Notes under the pieces: generated by a model
The model's database searches: none
What the model was told of the DNA's origin: nothing
What the model saw: the letters and a program-made list of their open reading frames with translations, nothing else
Program-made: the position numbers and the translations under genes
Source of the DNA: CAKZYD01 sp039026755
GTDB lineage: Bacteria; Pseudomonadota; Alphaproteobacteria; Sphingomonadales; CAKZYD01
Length of the DNA stretch: 12,809 bases
Assembly (NCBI GenBank): GCA_039026755.1
Contig: JBCCLR010000099.1
Location: forward strand, 1-12,809
Direction: 5' to 3'
Shown: in pieces, positions 1 through 7,014 of the stretch
How the letters are laid out: each line of letters opens with the position of its first letter
Position numbering within the stretch: position 1 is the first letter of the stretch

Positions 1-1
1 G

Positions 2-814
2 CTGAAACGGCTTTCGGAAGGGATGCCAGACCTGCATGACCGGCCCGTACCGGCGGCTGTTGTGGTAACCGTGGTTACTTTGGGCGCGGCGGTTGGCCTC
101 TATGTATGGCAGCATGACGCTCCTGTGCGCTCATCGGGCGCAAAGTCACCATCCGTGCCGGCACAGCGCGGCGACGTGCCGGCGCGTGATTTTGACGGCC
201 TGATGGCGCTCGGTCAGCAGCGCTTTAACGCTGGCAATCACGCCGGCGCGTTTGACGCCTATGAAGCAGCAAGCGCGCGCGCGCCGGGCCGGGTGGAAGG
301 GTGGCTGGCCCAAGGTGAAGCTCTCGTTGCCGCTGAAAAAGGCGAGATATCGCCAGCGGCCATGCTGGCTTTTGCACGTGCTGAGCAGCTGAGCCCGGGT
401 AATCCGGTATCACAGTATTATTCCGGCCTTGAACGCTTGCAGCAGGGCGATGCCGCAGCCGCGCAAGCCATTTGGCTGAGCTTAAAAGCACGGTCCCAGC
501 CGACGGCGCCGTGGACGGCGCAGCTCGATCGCGGCCTTGCGGTGGCAGCACGCACGCTGGGACAGGAGCCGCCAGGCGCTCAGACCCAAATCGGTGCTGC
601 GCAAATACAAGGCATGGTCGAGGGCCTTGCGGCGCGGCTTGAGGATGACCCGGATGACCCGGAAGGCTGGCTGATGCTGGCCCGGTCTTATCTGGTGCTC
701 AAACGGCCTAGCGATGCGCGCGCTGCGCTTGACCGCCTTGCCGGGCTTGGTGATGTGAGCGATGCGATCGCCGCGCAAGCGCAGACATTGCGCCAGCGCC
801 TTGCTGCCCAATAA
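2..814 (+). CDS. ccmI: CcmI-like cytochrome c biogenesis TPR protein (5' end missing)
   Basis: The reading frame is open to the left edge, so the start is outside the window; an internal ATG at 23 gives 263 residues but is probably not the true start. Counted from that ATG, residues 9-29 form a hydrophobic membrane segment, followed by a low-complexity linker and, from about residue 56, TPR-like helical pairs. The stretch around residues 198-230, reading MVEGLAARLE then GWLMLARSYLVL, is the signature of the CcmI/CycH C-terminal TPR region. In this family the protein sits in the inner membrane with its TPR domain in the periplasm, where it presents apocytochrome c to the heme ligation machinery. 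The full family protein has two N-terminal membrane helices, and only the second would be visible here. Other ccm genes are expected to the left. It ends in TAA followed by AT-rich DNA with no clear terminator hairpin. Confidence 0.82.
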   Translation: MKRLSEGMPDLHDRPVPAAVVVTVVTLGAAVGLYVWQHDAPVRSSGAKSPSVPAQRGDVPARDFDGLMALGQQRFNAGNHAGAFDAYEAASARAPGRVEGWLAQGEALVAAEKGEISPAAMLAFARAEQLSPGNPVSQYYSGLERLQQGDAAAAQAIWLSLKARSQPTAPWTAQLDRGLAVAARTLGQEPPGAQTQIGAAQIQGMVEGLAARLEDDPDDPEGWLMLARSYLVLKRPSDARAALDRLAGLGDVSDAIAAQAQTLRQRLAAQ

Positions 815-929
815 TTTTTATAAAATTTTAATCACATTGTTTGAGGCAGCGTTAGGATTTTCTCTGTAGTTTTAGGCGTTGGTGGAGAAAACGTAGAAAA
901 CGAAGCACCACCCCACTTGGGATAGAGAC

Positions 930-1238
930 ATGAAAATCGCTGGCCAAAGTTTTGCGTTTTTAACGCAACTCAGCCAAGACAATCAAAACAAAGCGGCAAG
1001 CAGCGCGGATGAGCGCATTGCCAAACGCGCTGCCGTGCGCGCGCAGCGCATCGAGGCCGCGCGCGCCGCGCAACAAGATGAAGTGCGCAAGGTTCAAGGC
1101 AAGTCGTTTAAAGACGAACTGAACGCCAAAACAGGCCGCGGCAGATCAGATTTTTCAGGCGCGGCAAAGCGCGAAGCGCTCGGCGCCCGGCCACAAACCC
1201 CGCCGCCGCCCGGCAATGTAGTGAATATCCTCATCTAA
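930..1238 (+). CDS. Small charged helical protein of unknown function
   Basis: A 102-residue ORF that I do not recognise. After a short hydrophobic N-terminus (GQSFAFLTQL), residues about 20-75 are rich in Ala, Arg, Lys, Glu and Gln with heptad-like spacing, suggesting a single long helix or coiled coil. A Pro-rich stretch (about residues 89-94, ending PPPPG) is followed by a hydrophobic C-terminal end VVNILI. There is no signal peptide or membrane helix. Codon choice is GC-rich in third positions like its neighbours, which supports a real gene. The ribosome-binding site is weak (GGGATAGAGAC before ATG). It lies 115 nt after ccmI, downstream of an AT-rich stretch that could hold its own promoter. 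A tandem repeat, AGAAAACG at 886-893 and 895-902, precedes it. Confidence 0.68.
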   Translation: MKIAGQSFAFLTQLSQDNQNKAASSADERIAKRAAVRAQRIEAARAAQQDEVRKVQGKSFKDELNAKTGRGRSDFSGAAKREALGARPQTPPPPGNVVNILI

Positions 1239-1240
1239 AG

Positions 1241-1263
1241 CGCGCGGCACATCGTGCCACGCA
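1241..1263 (+). terminator. Stem-loop after the 930-1238 gene, possible terminator
   Basis: GGCAC (1246-1250) and GTGCC (1254-1258) form a perfect 5-bp stem with a 3-nt ATC loop. The pairing can extend through one mismatch to flanking GCG/CGC. It starts within 10 nt of the stop codon. No T-run follows, so it would be an atypical intrinsic terminator or just an mRNA end-stabilising hairpin. Confidence 0.3.
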
Positions 1264-1441
1264 TCTTCGCTGCCGGTCGCAGCACTGGTTGGAGCATAGG
1301 CTCGATTGTCTCAGCCGTTCATGGATGCGCTCAACCAGCCCATTTGCCGGGATACCAAGGGTTGCAACTGCCTTGCGCTGGGGTCGACCCGGGACGAAAT
1401 AATTATAAATACGTTAGAGCAACCGCCGCAATTTTGAAGTC

Positions 1442-1448
1442 AGGAAGG
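1442..1448 (+). promoter_or_regulatory. Ribosome-binding site fixing the SOUL gene start
   Basis: AGGAAGG lies 7 nt before ATG 1456, which is good spacing. An in-frame TTG at 1450 would leave only 1 nt, so the ATG is chosen. Confidence 0.7.
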
Positions 1449-1455
1449 TTTGGGA

Positions 1456-2064
1456 ATGATCAAGATGCTTGCCCTCACTGGAGGCGCATTGACCATTGCT
1501 GCTGTGGGCGCAGCTTATGCTTGGTCAGTATCCTCAGTGGAGACACCTAACTACCGCGTTGACCGCAGCGACGGTGACTTTGAAATTCGCACATATCCGG
1601 CCATGGCGTTGGCGCAGGTGCGGCGCCTCGGCTCGCGCCAAAGCGCGGTCGGCCAGAGCTTTAGGCCGCTCGCCGGCTATATCTTCGCAAAAGAGCGGGC
1701 TGGCGATAAAATCGCCATGACCGCACCAGTGGTGCAGTCGGCAGCCGAGGATGGCTGGACTGTATCCTTCATTTTGTCTGCCCCGCTTACCGCCGACACT
1801 GCGCCGGCCCCTGCCGGAGATGTACAAATCATCGACCAGCCAGAACGCACGATGGCCGCCATCCGGTTTTCAGGGTCTTGGAGCGATGCGAAGTTTGAGG
1901 AGGCCTCACAACGCCTCCAAGCGTGGGTAGAGCAACAAGGTCTAGAGGCGCAAGGCGGTTTTGAATATGGCTATTACAACGACCCGTTCACCCCAGCCTT
2001 TATGCGCCGAAATGAGGTTATGGTGCCGGTGCAGCCGCAGACAAACGATGAAAACGTCAGTTAA
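1456..2064 (+). CDS. SOUL family heme-binding protein, membrane-anchored or exported
   Basis: A 202-residue protein of the SOUL/HBP family (Pfam SOUL). Residues 1-25 are a hydrophobic N-terminal segment (LALTGGALTIAAVGAAYAW) that looks like an uncleaved anchor or signal peptide. The SOUL domain fills the rest: VETPNYRV at about 28-35, FEIRTYPAMALAQV at about 42-55, the family signature DKIAMTAPV at 84-92, and a C-terminal PFTPAFMRRNEVMVPV. Animal members bind heme or tetrapyrroles; bacterial functions are mostly untested, so heme binding is inferred from the family. The gene stands alone between a 217-nt upstream gap and a convergent yciB. The upstream gap contains a 10-bp palindrome GGGTCGACCC at 1381-1390 and an AT-rich stretch at 1400-1411 that could be part of a promoter, although I see no clean -35/-10 pair. 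Confidence 0.88.
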   Translation: MIKMLALTGGALTIAAVGAAYAWSVSSVETPNYRVDRSDGDFEIRTYPAMALAQVRRLGSRQSAVGQSFRPLAGYIFAKERAGDKIAMTAPVVQSAAEDGWTVSFILSAPLTADTAPAPAGDVQIIDQPERTMAAIRFSGSWSDAKFEEASQRLQAWVEQQGLEAQGGFEYGYYNDPFTPAFMRRNEVMVPVQPQTNDENVS

Positions 2065-2123
2065 TGCAGCTCAACCTGCGGCGTATACAACCCTGTTGAA
2101 GTCCAGCCGCGTTACTAGAACAC

Positions 2124-2774
2124 CTACTCAGCCGCGCGCGGCTCATCGATCATATATTTATTGAGCACAGGGATCTGTGAGCCTGAGAAGACCAGCGTGA
2201 TGGGCATGACAGCCCAAAGTTTGAGGTTCAGCCATGTTTCGAAGGAAAAGGAGCGCCAGAAAATTTCGTTCAAGACGGCCAAGAAGATGAAAAACAGGCC
2301 CCAATTTATTGTCAAAACACGCCAGCCTTTTTCTTCAAGTGGCGGCATGGCGAGGCCGAGCAACATTTTTAGGTACAGCTTTTTAAAGGCGTAGCCGCCG
2401 AGCAAGACCACAGCGAACAAGAGATTCATGATAGTTGGCTTGATTTGGATGAACTGCTCATTATCAAAATAGAGCGTTAGCCCGCCGAAAAATAGGACGA
2501 AGACAAAGCTGACCCAAAGCATTGGTGCCACATGGCGTGTGGTCAGCCAGCTATAGGCGATCGCAATGGTCATGGCGACCATGAACGCGGCTGTGCCGTA
2601 CAAAATACCGGCATTGGCCGTTTCCATACCAAAGAACGCAAGGTCTTCAAATTTACCTGCGTACCAATTGACGCCAATGAAGACCAGCAATGGGCCAATC
2701 TCAATAATCAGCCGCTGAATTGCGGTCTTTGCATCGTCCTGATAGGCCGGGGGTGTTTTCTCGCTGTCACTCAT
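2124..2774 (-). CDS. yciB: YciB/IspA-type septation and inner-membrane-spanning protein
   Basis: A 216-residue polytopic membrane protein matching the intracellular septation protein A family (YciB, also called IspZ/IspA). After a short hydrophilic N-terminus (MSDSEKTPPAYQDDAK) there are about five or six hydrophobic segments. The family hallmark FGGLTLYFDNEQFIQIKPT is present near the middle, followed by the conserved NEIFWR region in the fourth quarter. Family members help keep envelope integrity and elongation/division balance; the mechanism is unclear. At 216 aa it is longer than the roughly 180-aa E. coli protein because of extra residues at both ends and in loops. The start is ATG 2774, 6 nt past the ftsY stop, with a GAGGAT ribosome-binding site inside the end of ftsY, so it is the last gene of the dapF-mtaB-ftsY-yciB operon. 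It converges on the SOUL gene with a 59-nt gap and no clear terminator. Confidence 0.92.
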   Translation of the reverse strand: MSDSEKTPPAYQDDAKTAIQRLIIEIGPLLVFIGVNWYAGKFEDLAFFGMETANAGILYGTAAFMVAMTIAIAYSWLTTRHVAPMLWVSFVFVLFFGGLTLYFDNEQFIQIKPTIMNLLFAVVLLGGYAFKKLYLKMLLGLAMPPLEEKGWRVLTINWGLFFIFLAVLNEIFWRSFSFETWLNLKLWAVMPITLVFSGSQIPVLNKYMIDEPRAAE

Positions 2775-2780
2775 ACGGTT

Positions 2781-3731
2781 TTATATATCCTCAGCATCGA
2801 CGCCAACCAGGGCTTTTGCAAAATCTGCGGCATTAAATCGGCGCAAGTCTTCCATACCCTCGCCCACACCAATCGCATGGATGGGTAAGCCGAACTTTTC
2901 AGCCGCAGCCACCAACACGCCGCCGCGCGCTGTGCCATCCAGCTTGGTCATGATTAGCCCAGTAACCCCTGCAATATCCTTAAACACCTCAATTTGGTTC
3001 AGCGCGTTTTGCCCCGTAGTGGCATCGAGCACCAGCACCACATCATGCGGCGCAGTGTCCATTTGTTTGCCGATGACGCGGCGAATTTTTTCCAGCTCCG
3101 CCATCAAATCATCTTTGTTTTGTAGCCGCCCTGCGGTATCGATAAGGAGCACATCCGCGCTGCGCTCACGCGCCAGTCTAACGGCGTCGAAGGCTAAACC
3201 TGCCGCATCGCCGCCAATTTTTGTTGTGACAACATCAACATCAAGGCGCTTGCCCCAGACCTTGAGTTGGTCAACGGCCGCCGCGCGAAACGTATCGCCC
3301 GCAGCCAGCAAAAGCGATTTGCCATCATCTAAATACGTTTTGCCGAGCTTCGCAATCGTCGTAGTTTTGCCGCCGCCATTGACGCCGACCACCAGCACAA
3401 CGTGTGGCTGAAGTGCGGTGTCGATCTGCAATGGTTTTTCCAGCGGCTCTAAAATCTCCGTGATTTTCTCGGCAAGCGCGGTTTTCACCTCTTCTGCGGT
3501 TATCGCTTTATTATAGCGTTCTTTTGCAAGCCCGGCGCACACCTGTGCCGCCGTCGGCACGCCCAGGTCTGCTATGATCAGCAGATCTTCAAGCTCTTCC
3601 AGCGTGTCATCATCCAGCTTGGCTTTGGAAAATATACCGGTGATACCGCTGGAGATTTTGCCTGACGAGCGGCTCAGGCCAGCTTTTAGGCGGCCAAACC
3701 AGCCCGGCTTTTTTGCGTCAGCCTCGCTCAC
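2781..3731 (-). CDS. ftsY: Signal recognition particle receptor FtsY
   Basis: A 316-residue SRP-type GTPase that docks the SRP-ribosome complex at the inner membrane and hydrolyses GTP together with Ffh. Visible motifs: G1 loop GVNGGGKTTT (116-125), DTFRAAAVDQL (146-156), DTAGR (198-202), TKLD (262-265) and closing GVGEGMEDL (288-296). The N domain is about residues 30-100. The acidic A domain of enterobacterial FtsY (about 497 aa in E. coli) is absent; instead a short basic/amphipathic N-terminus, GWFGRLKAGLSRSSGKIS, probably serves in membrane binding. The start is GTG at 3731, overlapping the mtaB stop as GTGA, a 4-nt overlap typical of translational coupling. Transcribed with mtaB and yciB. 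Its partner Ffh is encoded in the same window, on the other strand. Confidence 0.97.
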   Translation of the reverse strand: MSEADAKKPGWFGRLKAGLSRSSGKISSGITGIFSKAKLDDDTLEELEDLLIIADLGVPTAAQVCAGLAKERYNKAITAEEVKTALAEKITEILEPLEKPLQIDTALQPHVVLVVGVNGGGKTTTIAKLGKTYLDDGKSLLLAAGDTFRAAAVDQLKVWGKRLDVDVVTTKIGGDAAGLAFDAVRLARERSADVLLIDTAGRLQNKDDLMAELEKIRRVIGKQMDTAPHDVVLVLDATTGQNALNQIEVFKDIAGVTGLIMTKLDGTARGGVLVAAAEKFGLPIHAIGVGEGMEDLRRFNAADFAKALVGVDAEDI

Positions 3732-4999
3732 CCTGCGGCAATGCCAACAAGGCCGCGGTCATTCACGCTGATAATATCAACATCAATGACGTTGCCGACC
3801 GCCATGTGACCCGGCAATTCAACCGGCGCGAAACTTTCGCTATGGCCACGCATGCCGCCGTTCTCTGCACGCTCGATGAGCACGCGTTCACGCGCGCCAA
3901 TGCGGCTGGTGAAGTAGGCTTGTTTTTGTGCATGGCCCAATGCGCGCAGAGCTTTGGCCCGCTCTTTGCGCACGGGCATAGGCACCTGCGGCATGCGCGC
4001 CGCTGGCGTGCCTTCCCGCGCGGAATACGGAAAAACATGCAGATATGTGAGCCGGCAGTCCTCCACCAACCTCAGGCTGTTCTCAAACATGGCATCGGTT
4101 TCGGTGGGGAACCCAGCAATGATATCCGCGCCAAATACAATGTCGGGCCGCGCAGCGTGCACCCGCCCGCAGAACGCAATAGCATCTTCGCGCCTATGCC
4201 GCCGTTTCATGCGCTTCAAAATCATATCATCGCCTGCCTGCAGGCTCAGGTGGAGATGCGGCATAACGCGCATGTCCCCCGTGATGGCGTCGATAAGCGC
4301 GTCATCCACCTCAATGGAATCGATGGAAGAAATGCGCAGGCGCGGCAAGTCCGGCACGAGCTTTAAAATGCGTTGCACCAGCGTGCCAAGTTGCGGCCGC
4401 CCTGGCAGGTCAGTGCCATAGCTGGTGAGGTCAACGCCCGTGAGCACCACTTCACGGTAACCTTGACTGACCAGCATTTTAATCTGCTCAATCACTGCGC
4501 CAGCAGGCACAGACCGGGAATTGCCGCGGCCATAGGGAATGATGCAAAACGTGCAGCGGTGGTCGCAGCCATTTTGAATTTCCACAAACGCCCGCGCTTT
4601 ATCGGCAAAGCCGGACACTAAATGGCCTGCGGTTTCTGTCACGGCCATGATGTCGCTTGAGACCACTTTGGGCTGCAAGGTATCAAAGGCAAAGGCAGAC
4701 GTTTCGGCTTTGTGACTGTTGCCAACAACACGGTCGACTTCGGCCATGCCTGCAAACTGCTCTGGGTCGATCTGCGCCGCGCAGCCGGTGACAATGATTT
4801 TCGCATCGGGCCGTTCGCGCCTGGTGCGCCGGATGGACTGCCGTGCTTGCCGAACAGCTTCGCCGGTGACCGCACAAGTGTTGAAAATCACCGTGTCGGT
4901 GGCGGTTTCGTCCTGCTGGTTTTCCAACTGGCCGCGCAGGACCTCGCTCTCATAAATGTTGAGGCGACAGCCAAAGGTTATGATGTCCGGTCGTGTCAT
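3728..4999 (-). CDS. mtaB: tRNA (N6-threonylcarbamoyladenosine(37)) methylthiotransferase MtaB
   Basis: A 423-residue radical SAM methylthiotransferase that converts t6A37 to ms2t6A37 in tRNAs reading ANN codons. The N-terminal UPF0004 domain has three Cys for one Fe-S cluster: C11 in TFGCRLN, C42 in FNTCAVT and C73 in VTGCAAQ. The radical SAM motif CDHRCTFC supplies C145, C149 and C152. A C-terminal TRAM-like part follows, with VELPGHMAVGNVIDVDI near the end. The GCRLNIYES and GCDHRCTFCIIPYGRGNSRS sequences fit MtaB (YqeV-type) better than MiaB. The frame stays open 26 codons upstream into dapF, but conservation begins at ATG 4999, 10 nt after the dapF stop; no strong Shine-Dalgarno is visible there, so coupling to dapF translation is likely. 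Overlaps ftsY by 4 nt. Confidence 0.95.
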   Translation of the reverse strand: MTRPDIITFGCRLNIYESEVLRGQLENQQDETATDTVIFNTCAVTGEAVRQARQSIRRTRRERPDAKIIVTGCAAQIDPEQFAGMAEVDRVVGNSHKAETSAFAFDTLQPKVVSSDIMAVTETAGHLVSGFADKARAFVEIQNGCDHRCTFCIIPYGRGNSRSVPAGAVIEQIKMLVSQGYREVVLTGVDLTSYGTDLPGRPQLGTLVQRILKLVPDLPRLRISSIDSIEVDDALIDAITGDMRVMPHLHLSLQAGDDMILKRMKRRHRREDAIAFCGRVHAARPDIVFGADIIAGFPTETDAMFENSLRLVEDCRLTYLHVFPYSAREGTPAARMPQVPMPVRKERAKALRALGHAQKQAYFTSRIGARERVLIERAENGGMRGHSESFAPVELPGHMAVGNVIDVDIISVNDRGLVGIAAG

Positions 5000-5009
5000 G
5001 CCGGGGTCT

Positions 5010-5840
5010 TTAATTGATCTTGGGGATTTCCACCATACCCATAAATGCCACGGCGATCGGGCCGGACTGGAGCACATGGTTGTCTGTCATGCGCCAGGCA
5101 ATCTTCAGCGTGCCGCCCGGTAGTTTCACCTCGGCAATCCTGTCGGTAAGCCCGCGCTGCACGGCAGCCACTTGCGCCGCGCAAGCCGCTGTGCCGCATG
5201 CGAGCGTAAGACCCGCGCCGCGCTCCCACACTTTCAGCTCGATCAGCTCGCGATCGATCACCTGCGCGACGCTCACATTCGCTTTTTCCGGAAACAGCGG
5301 ATGAACTTCGAGTTTTGGCCCTAAAGTGGCCAAATCATACGCCTCGATATCATCCACAAAAAAGATCATATGGGGATTGCCCATGGACACCGCGCTGGGG
5401 TTGATGAGCTTGCCTTCGCGGATCGGCAAAGTCATGGTATCCAGTGGCTGAGCCAGCGGAATATCTGCCGCCTCAAGGCCGGGTTCATTCATATCGACGG
5501 TAATGCTGCCGTCATCGCCGGGGTTGACCAGAAGCGGGCCAGCATCGGTCTCGATAATGAGATGTTCACGCGGGCCTTCAGCAAACATCAGCCCGCCGAC
5601 ACAGCGCGTGCCGTTGCCGCAGGCTCCAACTTCATCGCCATCGGCATTGAAGTAGCGCAAATACGCATCTCCGCCGAAGCGCGGCGGCTCAATGATCATT
5701 AGCTGATCACAGCCAATACCCACATGCCGGTTAGCCAGTACTTTCACCTGCGCAGGGGACAGCTCCAGCGCCTGCTGGCGCGCATCAAACACGGCAAAAT
5801 CATTGCCGAGGCCATGCATTTTCACAAAGCTGCGGGTCAT
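5010..5840 (-). CDS. dapF: Diaminopimelate epimerase
   Basis: A 276-residue DapF, which interconverts LL- and meso-diaminopimelate without a cofactor, for lysine and peptidoglycan synthesis in the cytoplasm. Both catalytic cysteines are present: C74 in GACGNGTRC and C215 in LACGTAAC. Other family motifs are KMHGLGNDF (7-15), NRHVGIGCDQ (38-46), FNADG (64-68) and MGNPH (153-157). The start is chosen at ATG 5840 because conservation begins there and the length fits the usual 270-280 aa. In-frame ATG 5876 and GTG 5894 would add 12 or 18 unconserved residues, and none of the three has a good ribosome-binding site. First gene of the dapF-mtaB-ftsY-yciB cluster; its promoter should lie in 5841-6065, where I find no convincing hexamers. 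Confidence 0.95.
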   Translation of the reverse strand: MTRSFVKMHGLGNDFAVFDARQQALELSPAQVKVLANRHVGIGCDQLMIIEPPRFGGDAYLRYFNADGDEVGACGNGTRCVGGLMFAEGPREHLIIETDAGPLLVNPGDDGSITVDMNEPGLEAADIPLAQPLDTMTLPIREGKLINPSAVSMGNPHMIFFVDDIEAYDLATLGPKLEVHPLFPEKANVSVAQVIDRELIELKVWERGAGLTLACGTAACAAQVAAVQRGLTDRIAEVKLPGGTLKIAWRMTDNHVLQSGPIAVAFMGMVEIPKIN

Positions 5841-6035
5841 GCCTTGGCTGGCGGGGGAGGGGCTGAGTGTGGTCATAGCGGGGGATGTAAGCACGATGCC
5901 GGCCTAAGTCTAGCGTGTTTGGCTCGATTAAACCCGTTGACGCTGCTCCAACCATGGTATTGCGCCGCCCGGATTTTCTTGGCGGCCACCAGCCGACGTT
6001 CTGCGAGCAGCGCCTTTGCCCGGCACCAAAGCGCC

Positions 6036-6060
6036 GTAAAAAACAGCACTCACTGCTTAA
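6036..6060 (-). terminator. Possible intrinsic terminator after the 6066-6476 membrane protein gene
   Basis: Read on the minus strand just past the stop codon (6066-6068), AGCA-GTGAG-TGCT forms a 4-bp stem with a 5-nt loop, followed by G and six Ts. Immediately upstream, AAAAGC-TGA-GCTTTT spans the stop codon as another inverted repeat. The stem is short, so this is only a candidate. It would separate the 6.1-7.7 kb genes from the dapF operon. The remaining 5841-6065 gap also has an 8-bp bulged inverted repeat (6010-6018 with 6027-6034) and no ORF that I trust. Confidence 0.4.
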
Positions 6061-6065
6061 AAAGC

Positions 6066-6476
6066 TCAGCTTTTGGCCGGCCGCCCCGCCGACAGCCCGA
6101 AGCCCGTTAGTGCGCCAATCGTCACGGCGGCAACAGAGGCGATGCTGAGCCAAATGGGGTAAGGCAGCGCGGTGACGTTTGAAATCATGCCAACGATCAA
6201 AAACACCGATACAATGACGGCGGGCAGACGGTTTGGCTGCGCATAGTGGGCCGCCACAAACACCCCGCCAGTCGCGCCCATGGCATCGCCCAATAGCCCC
6301 CACAAGAGTGCGGGTAGCGGTTGGCTGGCAATATAATTTGCAATCTCCGCCGCCGGCGCGTCTGGGTCATACGCTTTGCCTGCGGGAAACAGCGCGCCGG
6401 CCAGTGCCTGCATGATAAGCACAATGAGCACCGCAGCAAGCACGCCGATCACGGTGCTGAGAAGAGAGCGCAACAT
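6066..6476 (-). CDS. Small four-helix membrane protein of unknown function
   Basis: A 136-residue hydrophobic protein that I cannot assign. Likely membrane helices are at about residues 5-30, 54-77, 84-102 and 106-128. A hydrophilic loop between helices 1 and 2 (residues 31-53) contains GKAYDPDAPAAEIANYIAS, and helix 2 has small-residue packing (GLLGDAMGATGGVF). The C-terminus is short and basic (GRPAKS), favouring the cytoplasm. No enzymatic motif is visible. ATG 6476 has no clear ribosome-binding site, but it begins 15 nt after the stop of the 6492-6881 gene, so the two are probably co-transcribed. A candidate terminator follows. It could be a transporter accessory subunit or a stress-related membrane protein, but nothing in the sequence decides this. 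Confidence 0.72.
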   Translation of the reverse strand: MLRSLLSTVIGVLAAVLIVLIMQALAGALFPAGKAYDPDAPAAEIANYIASQPLPALLWGLLGDAMGATGGVFVAAHYAQPNRLPAVIVSVFLIVGMISNVTALPYPIWLSIASVAAVTIGALTGFGLSAGRPAKS

Positions 6477-6491
6477 AAATCGTAAGACCCG

Positions 6492-6881
6492 CTATGATGA
6501 GGCGCTGACATTGTGTCCGGGCGCGTTGATCTGCTTTAAGTCCGTTATTATTGATTGCAACAGAAGATTGATATGTGACTTTGCAATCCGGGTCGTTGTT
6601 ACATTCAGCCCTGCGGACAAAATGTCGAGCTTGTGTACAGCATCTGGAATAGACGCCGCACTTTGATGGCGCGCCAGATCGATGATGCCGGTCAGCCTTT
6701 GTTCGAGCTCCTTTGCGATTTCGACCAACGGTTCTGGCGGTGTTTCCACTGCCGGGTAGAAGACATCATGTAAATCGATATAGGAGAACATCTCCCGTCT
6801 TAAGACGGCTAAGTCCACATTTTCCGGTAGGCTCAAGTCTATTGGATCAAATATCCGGTTTCTGGGTGGGGTCTGCGACAT
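6492..6881 (-). CDS. Small soluble protein of unknown function
   Basis: A 129-residue, mostly helical protein with no recognised domain. The N-terminal third is acidic with prolines (RIFDPIDLSLPENVDLAVLR); residues about 55-118 look like two or three amphipathic helices (LVEIAKELEQRLTGIIDLAR and TTRIAKSHINLLLQSIITDL). There is no signal peptide or membrane segment. The start is ATG 6881 rather than the upstream in-frame GTG at 6887, because the AAGGAG ribosome-binding site at 6890-6895 is 8 nt from the ATG and only 2 nt from the GTG. It is the first gene after luxR on this strand and is preceded by the inverted repeat at 6945-6964, so regulation by a dimeric DNA-binding protein is plausible. 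Probably co-transcribed with the 6066-6476 membrane protein. Confidence 0.72.
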   Translation of the reverse strand: MSQTPPRNRIFDPIDLSLPENVDLAVLRREMFSYIDLHDVFYPAVETPPEPLVEIAKELEQRLTGIIDLARHQSAASIPDAVHKLDILSAGLNVTTTRIAKSHINLLLQSIITDLKQINAPGHNVSASS

Positions 6882-6889
6882 CCGCACTG

Positions 6890-6895
6890 CTCCTT
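6890..6895 (-). promoter_or_regulatory. Ribosome-binding site fixing the 6492-6881 gene start
   Basis: AAGGAG read on the minus strand, 8 nt before ATG 6881. The competing GTG at 6887 would be only 2 nt away and is therefore unlikely to be the start. Confidence 0.7.
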
Positions 6896-6944
6896 GATGG
6901 CAAAAAAATCGAGGCGGATATAAGCCGTGTTAGATAAAGCGGCA

Positions 6945-6964
6945 TGTCACGTAGCTGCGTGACA
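6945..6964 (-). promoter_or_regulatory. 20-bp perfect inverted repeat, candidate lux-box-like operator
   Basis: TGTCACG (6945-6951) and CGTGACA (6958-6964) are perfect inverted 7-mers separated by 6 nt. The 18-20 bp dyad size matches operators of LuxR/TraR proteins, although the half-site is not one I know for any named regulator. On the minus strand a -10-like TTATAT lies at 6923-6918; transcription would then begin near 6911, putting the centre of the repeat at about -43, the usual position of a class II LuxR activator site overlapping the -35. The luxR gene ends just upstream (stop at 7015). The alternative is a luxR terminator stem, but no T-run follows within 20 nt on that strand. Confidence 0.42.
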
Positions 6965-7014
6965 CAGGTGGGCGGCGTTCAGATTTGTAGTTCAATGGCC
7001 ACACGTCTGGCGCG

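Noticed and set aside
1254..1550. 98-codon plus-strand frame between the small charged protein and the SOUL gene
   Set aside because: No ribosome-binding site, unlikely composition (Cys/Gly/Arg mix), and it runs into the well-supported SOUL gene in a different frame.
2130..2143. GC-rich palindrome GCCGCGCGCGGC at the yciB 3' end as a terminator
   Set aside because: It lies inside the yciB coding sequence and has no T-run on either strand at the right place.
5000..5077. Upstream extension of mtaB by 26 codons
   Set aside because: The added residues (MCSSPARSPWHLW...) overlap the dapF 3' end, are not MtaB-like, and start at a weak codon; ATG 4999 fits the family.
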